64,000 nt of DNA from an uncultured Oscillospiraceae bacterium (GTDB lineage Bacteria; Bacillota; Clostridia; Oscillospirales; Oscillospiraceae). Made by a program: the position numbers and the translations under genes. Shown piece by piece: positions 34,829 through 44,415 of this stretch (positions are counted from its first letter, which is position 1; the number at the start of each line of letters is the position of its first letter). Below the pieces are notes generated by a model, which did no database searches, was not told the origin of the DNA, and saw only the letters and a program-made list of their open reading frames with translations. Location of the stretch: assembly GCA_947625355.1 (NCBI GenBank), contig CANQOA010000003.1:1-64000 (forward strand), in the 5' to 3' direction.

Positions 34829-37800
34829 ATGAAAAGGATACGTCTGCTATGCCTCACGCTGGCGGTGCTGCTGCTCGCGTCGACCTGCGCCGCCGCGTAT
34901 GCCGCCGGCGATGCGGAAGAACAGCCGGAGGTCCTCCGGGTGGGATTTTTCGCCTTCTCCGGCTATCACGTCATCGACGGGACCGGCCGCCGCAGCGGCT
35001 ACGGCTATGAATTCCTCCAGCGGCTGGCCATCCACGGCGGCTGGTCCTATGAATATGTGGGCTATGACGGCTCCTATGCCGACGCGCTGGATATGCTGCG
35101 CAGCGGAGAGGTGGACATCGTCACCTCCGTCTCCAAGACGGCGGAGCGGGAGAAGGAATTCCTGTTCTCCGACCAGTCCATCGGCGTCAACTCCACCATC
35201 TTCACCGTGAAGAGCGGCAATCGGTCCATCGTGGAGGGCGATTACGCCACCTATGACGGCGCCGTGGTGGGCATGCTGGAGGGCAACTCCAAGAACGCCA
35301 ACTTCGAGCCGTTCGCCGCGGAGCACGGCTTCTCCTTCCAGCCGGTATATTTCGCCGATCAGGACGGGCTCACCGCCGCCCTGCAGAGCGGCGAGGTGGA
35401 CGCCGCCGTCACTGGCAGCCTGCGGCTGCTGGAGAACGAGTGGCTGCTGGAATCCTTCGACGCCAGCCCCTTCTACATCTGCACCCGCAAGGACCGCACC
35501 GAACTGATGGCCCGGATCAATGCCGCCATCAACGAGATGGACCTGCACGAGCCCAACTGGCGGGACACCCTCCATGAGACCTACTACGCCACCGATCAGG
35601 ACGGCTCCATCATCATGAACGCCGGCGAGCGGGCCTTCCTGGAGGAGCACCAGGCCTCGGGCCAGCCCCTGCGGCTGCTGTTCAACCCCGACCGCATCCC
35701 CTATTGCTATTTCCGGGACGGGGAAGCCTGCGGCATCCTCCCCGCCCTCTTCGACTCCCTGGCCCAGCGTCTGGGCTTGAACTACGAGTTCATCCCGGTA
35801 AAGGACCGGACCGAGTACTATGCCCTCCGGGCGGCCGGGGCGGCGGATGTCGTGCTGGATTTCACCGGGGATTACTATCTGGCCGAGGAAGAAGGCTATA
35901 AGATCACGGTCCCCTACTACCACACCAACTTCGCCCGTCTGACTCTGGACGGCTTCACCGGGACGGTGGAGCGGCTGGCGATGCTGGAGCGGGCCGACGC
36001 CATCAACAGCCTGGTCGCGGACCGCTATCCCGACGAGGCGCTCCTGCTGTGCGACAACACGGACGACTGCATCCAGGCGGTGCTGGACGGCGAGGCCGAC
36101 GCCACCATCCTCTACGCCTACACGGCCGAGAGCTATGTCCGGCGGGACGTCCGCAACCGGCTGACGTCCGTCGTCTTTGGGGACACCACCCTGTCCTATG
36201 CCGTGGGCGAGGGTGTCCACGGCGGCCGCTATCTGCTGTCCCTGCTGGACAAGGGAGCGGACAGCTTTACCGACGCGGAGATGGACGCCCTCCTGTCCCG
36301 GGAGTTCGACGCCGGACAGGAAAACAACGTCAGTCTGGTCGCCTTCCTGTACCGGAACCCGATCTACAGCGTGATGGGCGCCATCCTGATCCTGCTGTTC
36401 CTCTTCGCCCTGGTCATGCTGGCCGTGCGGACCAACAACCAGCGGCAGCTGAAGAAAAAGATCGCCCTGGCCACCAGCGAGCTGGAGAACAAGACCCAGG
36501 AGCTGACCCAGGCTCTCCAGGCGGCGGGCGCCGCCAACCGGGCCAAGACCACCTTCCTCAACAACATGTCCCACGACATCCGCACGCCCATGAACGCCAT
36601 CATCGGCTATACGGCCCTGACCACCGCCCATCTGGACAACAAGGAGCGCGCCCAGGATTACCTGTCCAAGATCGCCCAGGCGTCCAACCATCTGCTCAGC
36701 CTCATCAACGACGTGCTGGACATGAGCCGCATCGAGTCGGGCAAGGTCACCATCAACGAGCGGCAGGAGAATCTGGCGGAGATCCTGCAGAGCCTGCGGA
36801 ACATCATCCAGTCCGATATCCACGCCAAGGGCATGGAGCTGTTCATCGACACGGTGGACGTGTCGGACGAGGAGATCTACTGCGACAAGCTGCGGCTCAA
36901 CCAGATCCTCCTGAACCTGGCCTCCAACGCCATCAAATTCACCCCCACCGGCGGCACCATCGCCATCCGGGTCACCCAAAAGCCCGCCAGCTCTCCCAAG
37001 CGGGCCCTCTACGAGTTCCGGGTCAGCGACACCGGCATCGGCATGAGCCCGGAATTTGCCAAGACCGTGTTCGAGCCCTTCACCCGTGAGGAATCCTCCA
37101 CCGTCAGCGGCATCCAGGGCACCGGCCTGGGCATGGCCATCACCAAGAACATCGTGGACATGATGGGCGGCACCATCCGCGTGGAGAGCGAGCCCGACAA
37201 GGGCACCACCTTCACCGTGACGCTGGAGCTGCGCCTCGCCGGCGCCCACCAGGAGATGGAGCCCATCGCGGAGCTGAACGGCTTCCGGGGCCTGGTGGTG
37301 GACGACGACATGGTCTGCTGCCAGAGCGTGTCCAAGATGCTCCGGCAGATCGGCATGCGGGCGGAATGGGCCCCCTCCGGCCGGGAGGCCATCGCCCGCA
37401 CCAACGAGGCCGTGGACCTGGGCGACCCCTTCGAGGTCTACATCGTGGACTGGTCCATGCCTGAGCTGAGCGGCATCGAGACCGTCCGCCAGATCCGCAG
37501 GATCGTGGGCGAGGACTCCCCCATCATCCTCATGTCCGCCTACGACTGGTCGGACATCGAGCAGGAGGCCCGCCAGGCCGGGGTCACCGGCTTCATCAGC
37601 AAGCCGCTGTTCGCCTCCGACCTCCACCACACTCTGGAGCGCAGCCTGGGCCGCGCCGAGGAGGACGCGCCCGCACAAAAGTCCGCGCTTCCCCCCGAGG
37701 AGAGCTTCGCGGGCAAGCGCATCCTCCTGGCCGAGGACAACGAGCTCAACCGGGAGATCGCCGCCGAGATCCTGCAGGAGGCCGGCTTCCAGGTGGAATG

Positions 37801-38098
37801 CGCCGAAAACGGCCAGCAGGCCTGCGACATGGTCCGCCAGTCCCAGCCGGGGTATTATGACCTGGTCCTCATGGACATCCAGATGCCCATCCTGGACGGC
37901 TACGCCGCCACCCGGATCATCCGCGCCATGGAGGATCCGGCTCTGGCCGGGCTGCCCATCATCGCCATGACCGCCAACGCCTTCGAGGAGGACCGGGAGC
38001 TGGCCCTGGAGGCGGGTATGAACGGCCACCTGGCCAAACCCATCGATCTGCAAAAAATGATGGCTCTGCTGCGGGAGCTGTTCAGCAAGAAGAACTGA
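34829..38098 (+). CDS. Hybrid sensor histidine kinase with tandem SBP_bac_3 sensor domains and two receiver domains
   Basis: Signal peptide, two periplasmic amino-acid-binding-like modules, TM, HisKA NNMSHDIRTPMNAIIGYT, HATPase ISDTGIGM-type (VSDTGIGMSPEF), two REC domains (VDWSMP, LMDIQMP). Confidence 0.93.
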   Translation: MKRIRLLCLTLAVLLLASTCAAAYAAGDAEEQPEVLRVGFFAFSGYHVIDGTGRRSGYGYEFLQRLAIHGGWSYEYVGYDGSYADALDMLRSGEVDIVTSVSKTAEREKEFLFSDQSIGVNSTIFTVKSGNRSIVEGDYATYDGAVVGMLEGNSKNANFEPFAAEHGFSFQPVYFADQDGLTAALQSGEVDAAVTGSLRLLENEWLLESFDASPFYICTRKDRTELMARINAAINEMDLHEPNWRDTLHETYYATDQDGSIIMNAGERAFLEEHQASGQPLRLLFNPDRIPYCYFRDGEACGILPALFDSLAQRLGLNYEFIPVKDRTEYYALRAAGAADVVLDFTGDYYLAEEEGYKITVPYYHTNFARLTLDGFTGTVERLAMLERADAINSLVADRYPDEALLLCDNTDDCIQAVLDGEADATILYAYTAESYVRRDVRNRLTSVVFGDTTLSYAVGEGVHGGRYLLSLLDKGADSFTDAEMDALLSREFDAGQENNVSLVAFLYRNPIYSVMGAILILLFLFALVMLAVRTNNQRQLKKKIALATSELENKTQELTQALQAAGAANRAKTTFLNNMSHDIRTPMNAIIGYTALTTAHLDNKERAQDYLSKIAQASNHLLSLINDVLDMSRIESGKVTINERQENLAEILQSLRNIIQSDIHAKGMELFIDTVDVSDEEIYCDKLRLNQILLNLASNAIKFTPTGGTIAIRVTQKPASSPKRALYEFRVSDTGIGMSPEFAKTVFEPFTREESSTVSGIQGTGLGMAITKNIVDMMGGTIRVESEPDKGTTFTVTLELRLAGAHQEMEPIAELNGFRGLVVDDDMVCCQSVSKMLRQIGMRAEWAPSGREAIARTNEAVDLGDPFEVYIVDWSMPELSGIETVRQIRRIVGEDSPIILMSAYDWSDIEQEARQAGVTGFISKPLFASDLHHTLERSLGRAEEDAPAQKSALPPEESFAGKRILLAEDNELNREIAAEILQEAGFQVECAENGQQACDMVRQSQPGYYDLVLMDIQMPILDGYAATRIIRAMEDPALAGLPIIAMTANAFEEDRELALEAGMNGHLAKPIDLQKMMALLRELFSKKN

Positions 38099-38396
38099 TC
38101 CTATCCGCCGCGCCCCGGCGCATGGTCCGGGGCGCGGCGGCGCATCTGTGGTTCAAAGCGCCGTCCCCCACTTTTATCTCCATGTTGGCTGGATCGCGCG
38201 TTTCTTTCAACACATTTCTCCCGTTTTTTCAGGTTTTCCCGCACATCTCCCCCACCGCGACGTACACAAGCGCCGCCCTCCCAGACAAAAACCGCCGCCC
38301 TTCGGCAAAAGCCAGGGGCGGTTTATTGACGAATCTGTTTTTTTGCTGTATAATCAGGGTGACATAAAATCGGAATCGGTCAACACGGAGGTGCTT

Positions 38397-39281
38397 ATGG
38401 CAGAACAATTCGCCCGGCGGCGTATGACCGACCGGCGGGACGGCCGGCGGCTGCGCACCATCTCGCCCATCTTCCAGCTGTCGCCCTTTACCATGCTCTC
38501 CCCCGCCGACGCCACCAACAGCTTCGTGGACGCGGTGGATGTGGCGCCCATAGAGGCCTGGCTCCGTGCCCGCCGCCGGGAGGGCGACGACCTCATCTCC
38601 CTGCCCCATGTGGTCATTGCCGCCTATGTGCGCATGCTGTCGCTGCGCCCGGCCATGAACCGGTTCGTGGCCGGACGGTTCATCTATGCCCGCAACAGCA
38701 TCGACATCGTCCTGTCCCCCGGCGGCTCCGGCGGCGCCGACGCCGCCGGGATGAGCTTCACCGTCCGGTTCCAGCCCACCGACACGGTCTATGACGTCTG
38801 CCGCAAGATCAGCGCCAGGTTGGACAACCTCAAGGCCGACCAGTCCTCCGACCGGCTGGAGCGCCTGGCCGCCACGCTGGTAAAGACGCCCCGGTTCATC
38901 CTCCGGGCCGCCGTGGGCGTGATGCGCTGGCTGGACTATCACGGCTGGCTCCGCCCCAGCGTCACCGTCAGCAGCCCCTACCACGGCTCCGCCGTCATCT
39001 CCGACGAGGGCGGGTTCCATCTGCCCCCTGTCCGACGCAGCATCAACAGTCTGGGCAGCCTGCCGGTGAGCCTGTCCCTGGGCCGGGTCCGCGCCGCCCT
39101 GGAGCTGGACAAGTCCGGCCAGGTGCTGGAGCGCCGGTACATGGACATGGCCGTCAGCTATGACAGCCGCATCGCCGACAGCGCCTATGTGGGCTCGGCG
39201 TTCCGCTATTTCCGCTATTACCTCGCCAACCCGGAGGCCCTGGAGACGCCTCCGGAGCGGGTCAACGAGGACGCGCTCTGA
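38397..39281 (+). CDS. Stand-alone 2-oxoacid dehydrogenase E2-like (CAT-fold) acyltransferase homologue, probably inactive
   Basis: SLPHVVIAAYVRMLSLRPAMNRFVAGRFIYARNSIDIVLSP and C-terminal SYDSRIADSAYV aligning with the E2 motif SYDHRVVDGA; no lipoyl domain. Confidence 0.7.
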   Translation: MAEQFARRRMTDRRDGRRLRTISPIFQLSPFTMLSPADATNSFVDAVDVAPIEAWLRARRREGDDLISLPHVVIAAYVRMLSLRPAMNRFVAGRFIYARNSIDIVLSPGGSGGADAAGMSFTVRFQPTDTVYDVCRKISARLDNLKADQSSDRLERLAATLVKTPRFILRAAVGVMRWLDYHGWLRPSVTVSSPYHGSAVISDEGGFHLPPVRRSINSLGSLPVSLSLGRVRAALELDKSGQVLERRYMDMAVSYDSRIADSAYVGSAFRYFRYYLANPEALETPPERVNEDAL

Positions 39282-39292
39282 CATCGCGGCAA

Positions 39293-39332
39293 ACGGCCGC
39301 CTCCCCTTTGCGGGGAGGCGGCCGTTTTTTCG
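39293..39332. terminator. Intrinsic terminator between convergent genes
   Basis: ACGGCCGCCTCCCC-TTTG-CGGGGAGGCGGCCGTTTTTT. Confidence 0.85.
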
Positions 39333-39333
39333 C

Positions 39334-40176
39334 TCATTTTCGGTAAAACAGGATGCCCAGGGTACCGGGCCCGCAGTGGCAGCTGACGGTACAGCCGGCC
39401 CGGGTATGGATGATCTCCTTGAAATCGCCCCGCTCCCGGACAGCGCGCTCCGCCGCGGCCCGGCAGCTCTCGTCGATGCCCGAGTCGGTGATGAAGATGC
39501 GGCCGGTGTCCACCCCGGACATGTCCCCCAGCCGGTCCCGGACATAGGCCTCGATGCACTCCTCCATCCGGCCCCGGTATTTCTTTCCCACGCCCATGGC
39601 CCCGTCCTTGACGAAGATGCAGGGGTGGAGATGGAGCAGGTTGGCGCCCATGGCCGCCAGGGCCGTGCAGCGCCCGCCCCGGCGCAGATAGTCCAGGGTG
39701 CTGACCACGAAGCTCACGTCCAGCTTCTCCCGCTTCTCCTCCAGGGCCGCTTTGATATCCGCCGCGCCCATCCCCGCCGCCGCCATATCACAGGCGTCCA
39801 GCACCAGGTGGCCGATCCCGGTGGACAGATTGCGGCTGTCCACCACATACACGTTCCCCAGCTCCTCTGCGGCGATGCATGCGTTCTGGTAGCAGGCGGA
39901 CATATCGCTGCTGATGGTGAAGTGGACGACGGCGTCATGGTCCCGCAGCTGCGCGCCGAACACGTCCAGATAGTCCTGCACGTTCACCGCCGAGGTGGAC
40001 CCCAGCTGGCCGCAGGCGGCGATCTTCTCATAGAGCGCATCGGGGCTGATCTCCGTCCCGTCCTTGAAGCTCTCCCCGGCGCAGGACACCGTCAGCGGCA
40101 CGATGGTGATGTCATGGGCGGCCACCAGCTCCGGCGTCAGATCGCAGGTGCTGTCCGCGGTCACTTTGATCTTCAT
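39334..40176 (-). CDS. DegV family protein (second copy)
   Basis: KVTADSTCDLTPELVAAHDITIVPLTV; GQLGSTSAVNVQDYLDVF; HFTISSDMSACYQNA. Confidence 0.93.
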   Translation of the reverse strand: MKIKVTADSTCDLTPELVAAHDITIVPLTVSCAGESFKDGTEISPDALYEKIAACGQLGSTSAVNVQDYLDVFGAQLRDHDAVVHFTISSDMSACYQNACIAAEELGNVYVVDSRNLSTGIGHLVLDACDMAAAGMGAADIKAALEEKREKLDVSFVVSTLDYLRRGGRCTALAAMGANLLHLHPCIFVKDGAMGVGKKYRGRMEECIEAYVRDRLGDMSGVDTGRIFITDSGIDESCRAAAERAVRERGDFKEIIHTRAGCTVSCHCGPGTLGILFYRK

Positions 40177-40210
40177 GGGGATCTCCTTTCTGTCTGTCGC
40201 ATCCCGATCC

Positions 40211-42091
40211 TCACCGGAACAGGTCTGTCAATTTCTCCCAAAAATTCAGCTCCGGCTCCTCCGCCTCTTCCTGCGGCGCCGGCGCGGGCACCTGGATAGG
40301 CGCCGTGCGGAGGACGAACTGCACGCTCCGTATGTTCACGTTGTCCGCCGACACGAAGGAGACCGTCTCCCCCGTCCCGCCGGAGAAGGACGCCAGCAGC
40401 TCGTCGATCTTGTCCTGGATGCGGCCGTCGATCCCGTCGGTCCTCTCCCGCATGGCGGCGGTCCCGTCGGCCAGGTCCGCCGCGCCGGTATCCGCCAGAA
40501 CGATCCCGTCGGCCAAGTCCGCCGCGCCGGTACCGAGCTTCCCCGCCCCGGCGGACAGGGTGTCGCCGCCGGATGCCAGGCTGGCCGCGCCGGAGGTGAT
40601 GGCGCCAAAGCTGGCGTTCAGCTGGTCGGCCCCGGCCGTATAGGCGCTGACGCCGGTGCTGAGGGTCTGGGCGCCCGCCGCCAGGGCGTCCACCGCGCCC
40701 TTCAGCTGGGCGATGACCGCCGCCGGGTCCGCCAACGTCACCGCCAGCGCCTGGACGGCGGTGTCAAAGGCGGCGCAGTTGGCCTGCAGCTCCGCCGCGC
40801 CGGCGGACAGCTGATCCACCGCGGCCGTGAGGCTGGGCAGGGCCGAGAGGACCAGCGCATCCTGCTGCAGCACGGCGGCCGCATCGTTCAGCAGGGCCTG
40901 GGTCCCCTCGTCCGGAGCCGCCGCGGCGGCGTTCCGGAGAGATGCGGCGGTCGCGTTGTTGGCCGCGGCCAGCTCGCTCATGTCGGGGATGCTCTGCCGG
41001 AGGGACGCTAGCCCGCTCGCCAGCTGGTCCACGCCCGCCCGGATCTGGGCAGACGCCGCGGTGAGGGCGCTCACGTCGCCCCCGGACAGGCCGGTGCCGG
41101 CCAGCTGGCTCTGCAGGGCCTGCAGCCCCGTCAGGATCTGGGAAGCGCCGGCGTTCAGGGACGCGGACTGGCCGCTCAGCGAGGAGAGGCCCGATTTGAC
41201 CGTGGCCGCGCCGGCGCTCAGCTCCCGCGCGCCCTGGGCCAGATTTGCCGCCCCGGACTGGACCGTGGCCGCGCCGGCGCTCAGCTCCTCCGCCCCGCCG
41301 GACAGCTCCGCCGTCCCCGAGGCCAGGGCCGCGGCCCCGTCGTCCAGGGCCGCCACCGCGTCTATCAGCTCCCGGACCTGATCCATGAGCTCCCCGTCGT
41401 CCACCTCCACGGACAGGTTCATGGCTACGCCGTTCAGGGAGATTCCCTCCATCTCAAAGTCCGTCACCCGCGCGGTGATCTGGGTATCCAGCCCCCGGCC
41501 GGGCAGGACCGTATAGGTCAGCTGCTTGTCGCCGCCCACATTGGCCACCGTGGCGTCCGCCGCCGTGATATCCTCGCAGCGGTCGGTGTCCAGGGTCAGG
41601 GACACCTGCAGGGCATAATTCTCAAAGAAGTCCCCTGGGCAGGCGTCGTTTTTCTCCACCGTCAGAGTGATGAGCATTTCCCCGCTCTTTCCCGCCAGCT
41701 CTTCCGCCGTCAGCTCCGCCCCATCCAGATAATAGTGTATCGCCACCGTCCAGGGCATCACATCCTCCGCCAGGCGACCCTCATAATAGAGCTTCCCGGC
41801 GCCCACGCTGGCGCTGACGCGCCCGTCAGCATAGGTCAGCTCGTCGGTGGTGGTCATGTTCCGCACGGAGACATAGTCGCCATAGTCCACGATCTCACCG
41901 GCCTGCGCCAGGTCGAAGATGTTTACCACGTTGATCTGCTCCACCGCGCCGGTCCCGTCCAGACTGACGTACACCACCTCCTCTTTGGAGGTGTTTGGCT
42001 CCGCCGCCAGCGCCGCCGGCGTCAGGCACAGCATCCCCGCCGTCACCGTCAGGATCAGCGCGGTCAGCTTCTGGAAGCTCCTGTGTTTCAT
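40211..42091 (-). CDS. Secreted coiled-coil (YhgE/Pip-repeat-like) protein
   Basis: Signal peptide; repeated GAxxLxxG heptads (LSGGAEELSAGAATVQSGAANLAQGARELSAGAATVKSG); adjacent to MMPL transporter. Confidence 0.8.
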   Translation of the reverse strand: MKHRSFQKLTALILTVTAGMLCLTPAALAAEPNTSKEEVVYVSLDGTGAVEQINVVNIFDLAQAGEIVDYGDYVSVRNMTTTDELTYADGRVSASVGAGKLYYEGRLAEDVMPWTVAIHYYLDGAELTAEELAGKSGEMLITLTVEKNDACPGDFFENYALQVSLTLDTDRCEDITAADATVANVGGDKQLTYTVLPGRGLDTQITARVTDFEMEGISLNGVAMNLSVEVDDGELMDQVRELIDAVAALDDGAAALASGTAELSGGAEELSAGAATVQSGAANLAQGARELSAGAATVKSGLSSLSGQSASLNAGASQILTGLQALQSQLAGTGLSGGDVSALTAASAQIRAGVDQLASGLASLRQSIPDMSELAAANNATAASLRNAAAAAPDEGTQALLNDAAAVLQQDALVLSALPSLTAAVDQLSAGAAELQANCAAFDTAVQALAVTLADPAAVIAQLKGAVDALAAGAQTLSTGVSAYTAGADQLNASFGAITSGAASLASGGDTLSAGAGKLGTGAADLADGIVLADTGAADLADGTAAMRERTDGIDGRIQDKIDELLASFSGGTGETVSFVSADNVNIRSVQFVLRTAPIQVPAPAPQEEAEEPELNFWEKLTDLFR

Positions 42092-44174
42092 TTTCCGATG
42101 GTCCCTCCTCAAGAGAAGTCTGCTCCTTCGCCGGACCCTTTCCGCCCCGGCGGAGGATGAGCCGGTCAAACGCCGCCAGCAGTCCCGGCAGCACAAAGAT
42201 CACGATCACCACGGAGAAGATCGCGCCGCGCCCCAGCAGCAGTCCCAGCTGGGCCAGCAGCTGGTTGGTGGAGACCGCCCCCATCAGCAGCCCCACCACC
42301 GTCAGCACGCTGCCGGAGGTGAGGATGGACACGGTCACGCCGGACACGGTCCGCACCACCGCCGTTTTCCGGTCCATGCGCAGCCGATTCTCCCGGTACC
42401 GGTCCGTCAGCAGGATGGCATAGTCCACCGTGGCCCCCAGCTGGATCGCGCTGATGATCAGATAGGTGATATAAAAGATGGGCTTGTCGGTGAAATAGGG
42501 CACCGCCAGGTTCAGCCAGATGGCCGTCTCGATGCTCAGCACCAATATCACCGGCAGCACCAGCGACCGCATGGTCAGCAGCAGCACCAAAAACACCGCC
42601 CCGATGGCCAGCAGGTTCACCTTCACCATGTCGGCCGTGACCGTATCCATCAGGTCGTAGGTGCTCACGCCCTCGCCGGCCAGATAGTACGCCCCCGGAT
42701 AGTACCGCTCCGCCGCGGCGCGGACCGCCTCCACCAGCGCGAAGGTCTCCTTCCCCTCATAGGGCACGTCCACGGAGATCACCATCCGGCTGTGCTCGTC
42801 CGACTCCAGCTGGTCCAGCGTGGCCGCGTCCAGATACTCCATGGGCACCTCCGCCCCGGCGCTGTCCACATAGGAGATGACGCCAGTCACGTGGTCCAGA
42901 CCGTGCAGGTCCCGGGACAGGGCCGTCTGGGTGGCCGTGTCCCCCTTGGGCACCAGCAGCACATAGGTGTCGCTCTCGCCAAAGACCTGGCGGATGGCGT
43001 CCATATCGCTGCCCAGCTGGGTGTCCGGCCCGAAGATGTGGGACGCGCCGTAGTAGTAGTCGTTGGCGTTGGAGGCCAGATACACCGGCGCGATGATGAG
43101 CAAAAACAGGCACACCATGGGGATCGCCATCCGGCGGACCGCCCGGCCGAACCGGTCGAAGCTGGGCATAAAGCTCCTGTGCCGGGTCTTGTCCACGGCC
43201 TTGCAGCAGCCCAGCAGCACGCTGGGCATGAACAGGAACACCGTCACCAGGCTGATGGCCACGCCCTTGGCCAGGGCCAGGCCCAGGTCCGGCCCGATCC
43301 GGAACCGCATCAGCGCCAGCGCCACGAACCCGATCACCGTGGTCAGCCCGCTGGACACGATGGACGAGGCGGACAGGCAAAGGGCGTTCACCATGGCCTC
43401 CTCCCGGTCGTCGGTGAGCAGGCGGCACTCGTCGAACCGGTGGATCAAAAACACCGAGTAGTCCAGCGACACCGCCAGCTGCAGGATATTCCCCGCGGCG
43501 TTGGTGACGAAGGAGATCTCCCTGAAGATCAGGTTGGTGCCGGCGTTGATGACCACCGCCACCCCCAGGCCGCCCAGCACCAGCACCGGCTCCAGCCAGG
43601 AGGTCATGGTCAGCAGCAGCACCACCAGCGCGAAAGCGATGCCGCCGACGGCGATGACATGGATCTCCGCCAGCGTGCTGGTGGTGGCTACCGCCGTGGA
43701 GACCGCGCTGCCGCTCATGGCGGCGCCATCCCCCACGATGGCCCGGATGGCCGGGATGGCGTCGATGCAGCGCTCCTCGTCCACCGTCACGGACAGCAGC
43801 GCCGTCCCGTCCCGGTAATAGGTCTCCAGCACTGCGCTGTCCACCGTCGCCAGCGGCACCGTCACGTCGACCGCGTCGTCCAGCCACGTCACACCCAGCA
43901 CCCCGTCCACGGCGGCGATGCTCTTCTTATATTCCAGCGCCTGGGGCACCGTCACGTCCGGGATCATCACCCGGGCGTTGGGGATGCCGCCGCCGAATTC
44001 GTCCGCCATGACGTTCACGGCCACGGTAGAGGGGCTGTCCGGCGGCAGATAGTCGTTCATGTCATAGTTCACCGCCACCATGCCCCAGGCCGCCAGGCAC
44101 ACCGCGAACCCCAGGGCAAACAGCGCCATGATCCACCGCCTGCGGCGGACCACGCCGGTGAAAAATCCTCTCAC
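41895..44174 (-). CDS. MMPL/RND family transporter
   Basis: Two SSD/MMPL TM blocks, GTG start after AGGGGGGGAG RBS; SLDYSVFLIHRFDE and ATVDYAILLTDRYRE motifs; 3' end overlaps the next gene by 197 nt. Confidence 0.85.
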   Translation of the reverse strand: MRGFFTGVVRRRRWIMALFALGFAVCLAAWGMVAVNYDMNDYLPPDSPSTVAVNVMADEFGGGIPNARVMIPDVTVPQALEYKKSIAAVDGVLGVTWLDDAVDVTVPLATVDSAVLETYYRDGTALLSVTVDEERCIDAIPAIRAIVGDGAAMSGSAVSTAVATTSTLAEIHVIAVGGIAFALVVLLLTMTSWLEPVLVLGGLGVAVVINAGTNLIFREISFVTNAAGNILQLAVSLDYSVFLIHRFDECRLLTDDREEAMVNALCLSASSIVSSGLTTVIGFVALALMRFRIGPDLGLALAKGVAISLVTVFLFMPSVLLGCCKAVDKTRHRSFMPSFDRFGRAVRRMAIPMVCLFLLIIAPVYLASNANDYYYGASHIFGPDTQLGSDMDAIRQVFGESDTYVLLVPKGDTATQTALSRDLHGLDHVTGVISYVDSAGAEVPMEYLDAATLDQLESDEHSRMVISVDVPYEGKETFALVEAVRAAAERYYPGAYYLAGEGVSTYDLMDTVTADMVKVNLLAIGAVFLVLLLTMRSLVLPVILVLSIETAIWLNLAVPYFTDKPIFYITYLIISAIQLGATVDYAILLTDRYRENRLRMDRKTAVVRTVSGVTVSILTSGSVLTVVGLLMGAVSTNQLLAQLGLLLGRGAIFSVVIVIFVLPGLLAAFDRLILRRGGKGPAKEQTSLEEGPSENETQELPEADRADPDGDGGDAVPDAGGAGGGAKHLQRGGGVRQSGRDRRGGADQRGKHLRPGAGR

Positions 44175-44258
44175 GCCGCTCCCCCCCTCTCTTTCATAGT
44201 CTATTATTATAATCCCTATCCCGCCGGTGGAAAATGGGCAATATGCCCCCACTTGTGT

Positions 44259-44295
44259 AATTACCGGACAAAACAGCCCATTTTGTCCGGTAATT
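44259..44295. promoter_or_regulatory. Candidate TetR operator
   Basis: AATTACCGGACAAAA-CAGCCCA-TTTTGTCCGGTAATT, perfect 15-bp arms, upstream of TTGACG. Confidence 0.75.
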
Positions 44296-44298
44296 TTA

Positions 44299-44327
44299 TT
44301 GACGCCGGCGGGAGCTGGCCGTATAAT
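44299..44327 (+). promoter_or_regulatory. Promoter of tetR-type gene
   Basis: TTGACG-17 nt-TATAAT. Confidence 0.8.
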
Positions 44328-44338
44328 AATGAGTGTCT

Positions 44339-44415
44339 GGCAAACAGCGCAGCTGTTTGCTGAGCCGCAAAGCGGCTCGGCGCAGCGCCCTGCGGCGTTT
44401 CGCCATCATTATCGG
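44339..44415 (+). repeat. Chain of three hairpins in tetR leader
   Basis: GCAAACAGC-GCA-GCTGTTTGC, GAGCCGC-AAA-GCGGCTC, CGCAG-CGCC-CTGCG in tandem. Confidence 0.7.

Noticed and set aside
34847-38053. 1068-aa minus-strand ORF opposite the hybrid kinase
   Set aside because: His/Gly/Val-rich antisense translation without domains; the sense kinase is unambiguous.
41190-41300. Direct DNA repeats containing GACCGTGGCCGCGCCGGCGCTCAGCTC
   Set aside because: Explained by heptad repeats in the coiled-coil protein; not an independent element.
41919-44363. 814-aa plus-strand ORF opposite MMPL gene
   Set aside because: His/Gln/Arg-rich antisense artefact; also spans the intergenic operator region.
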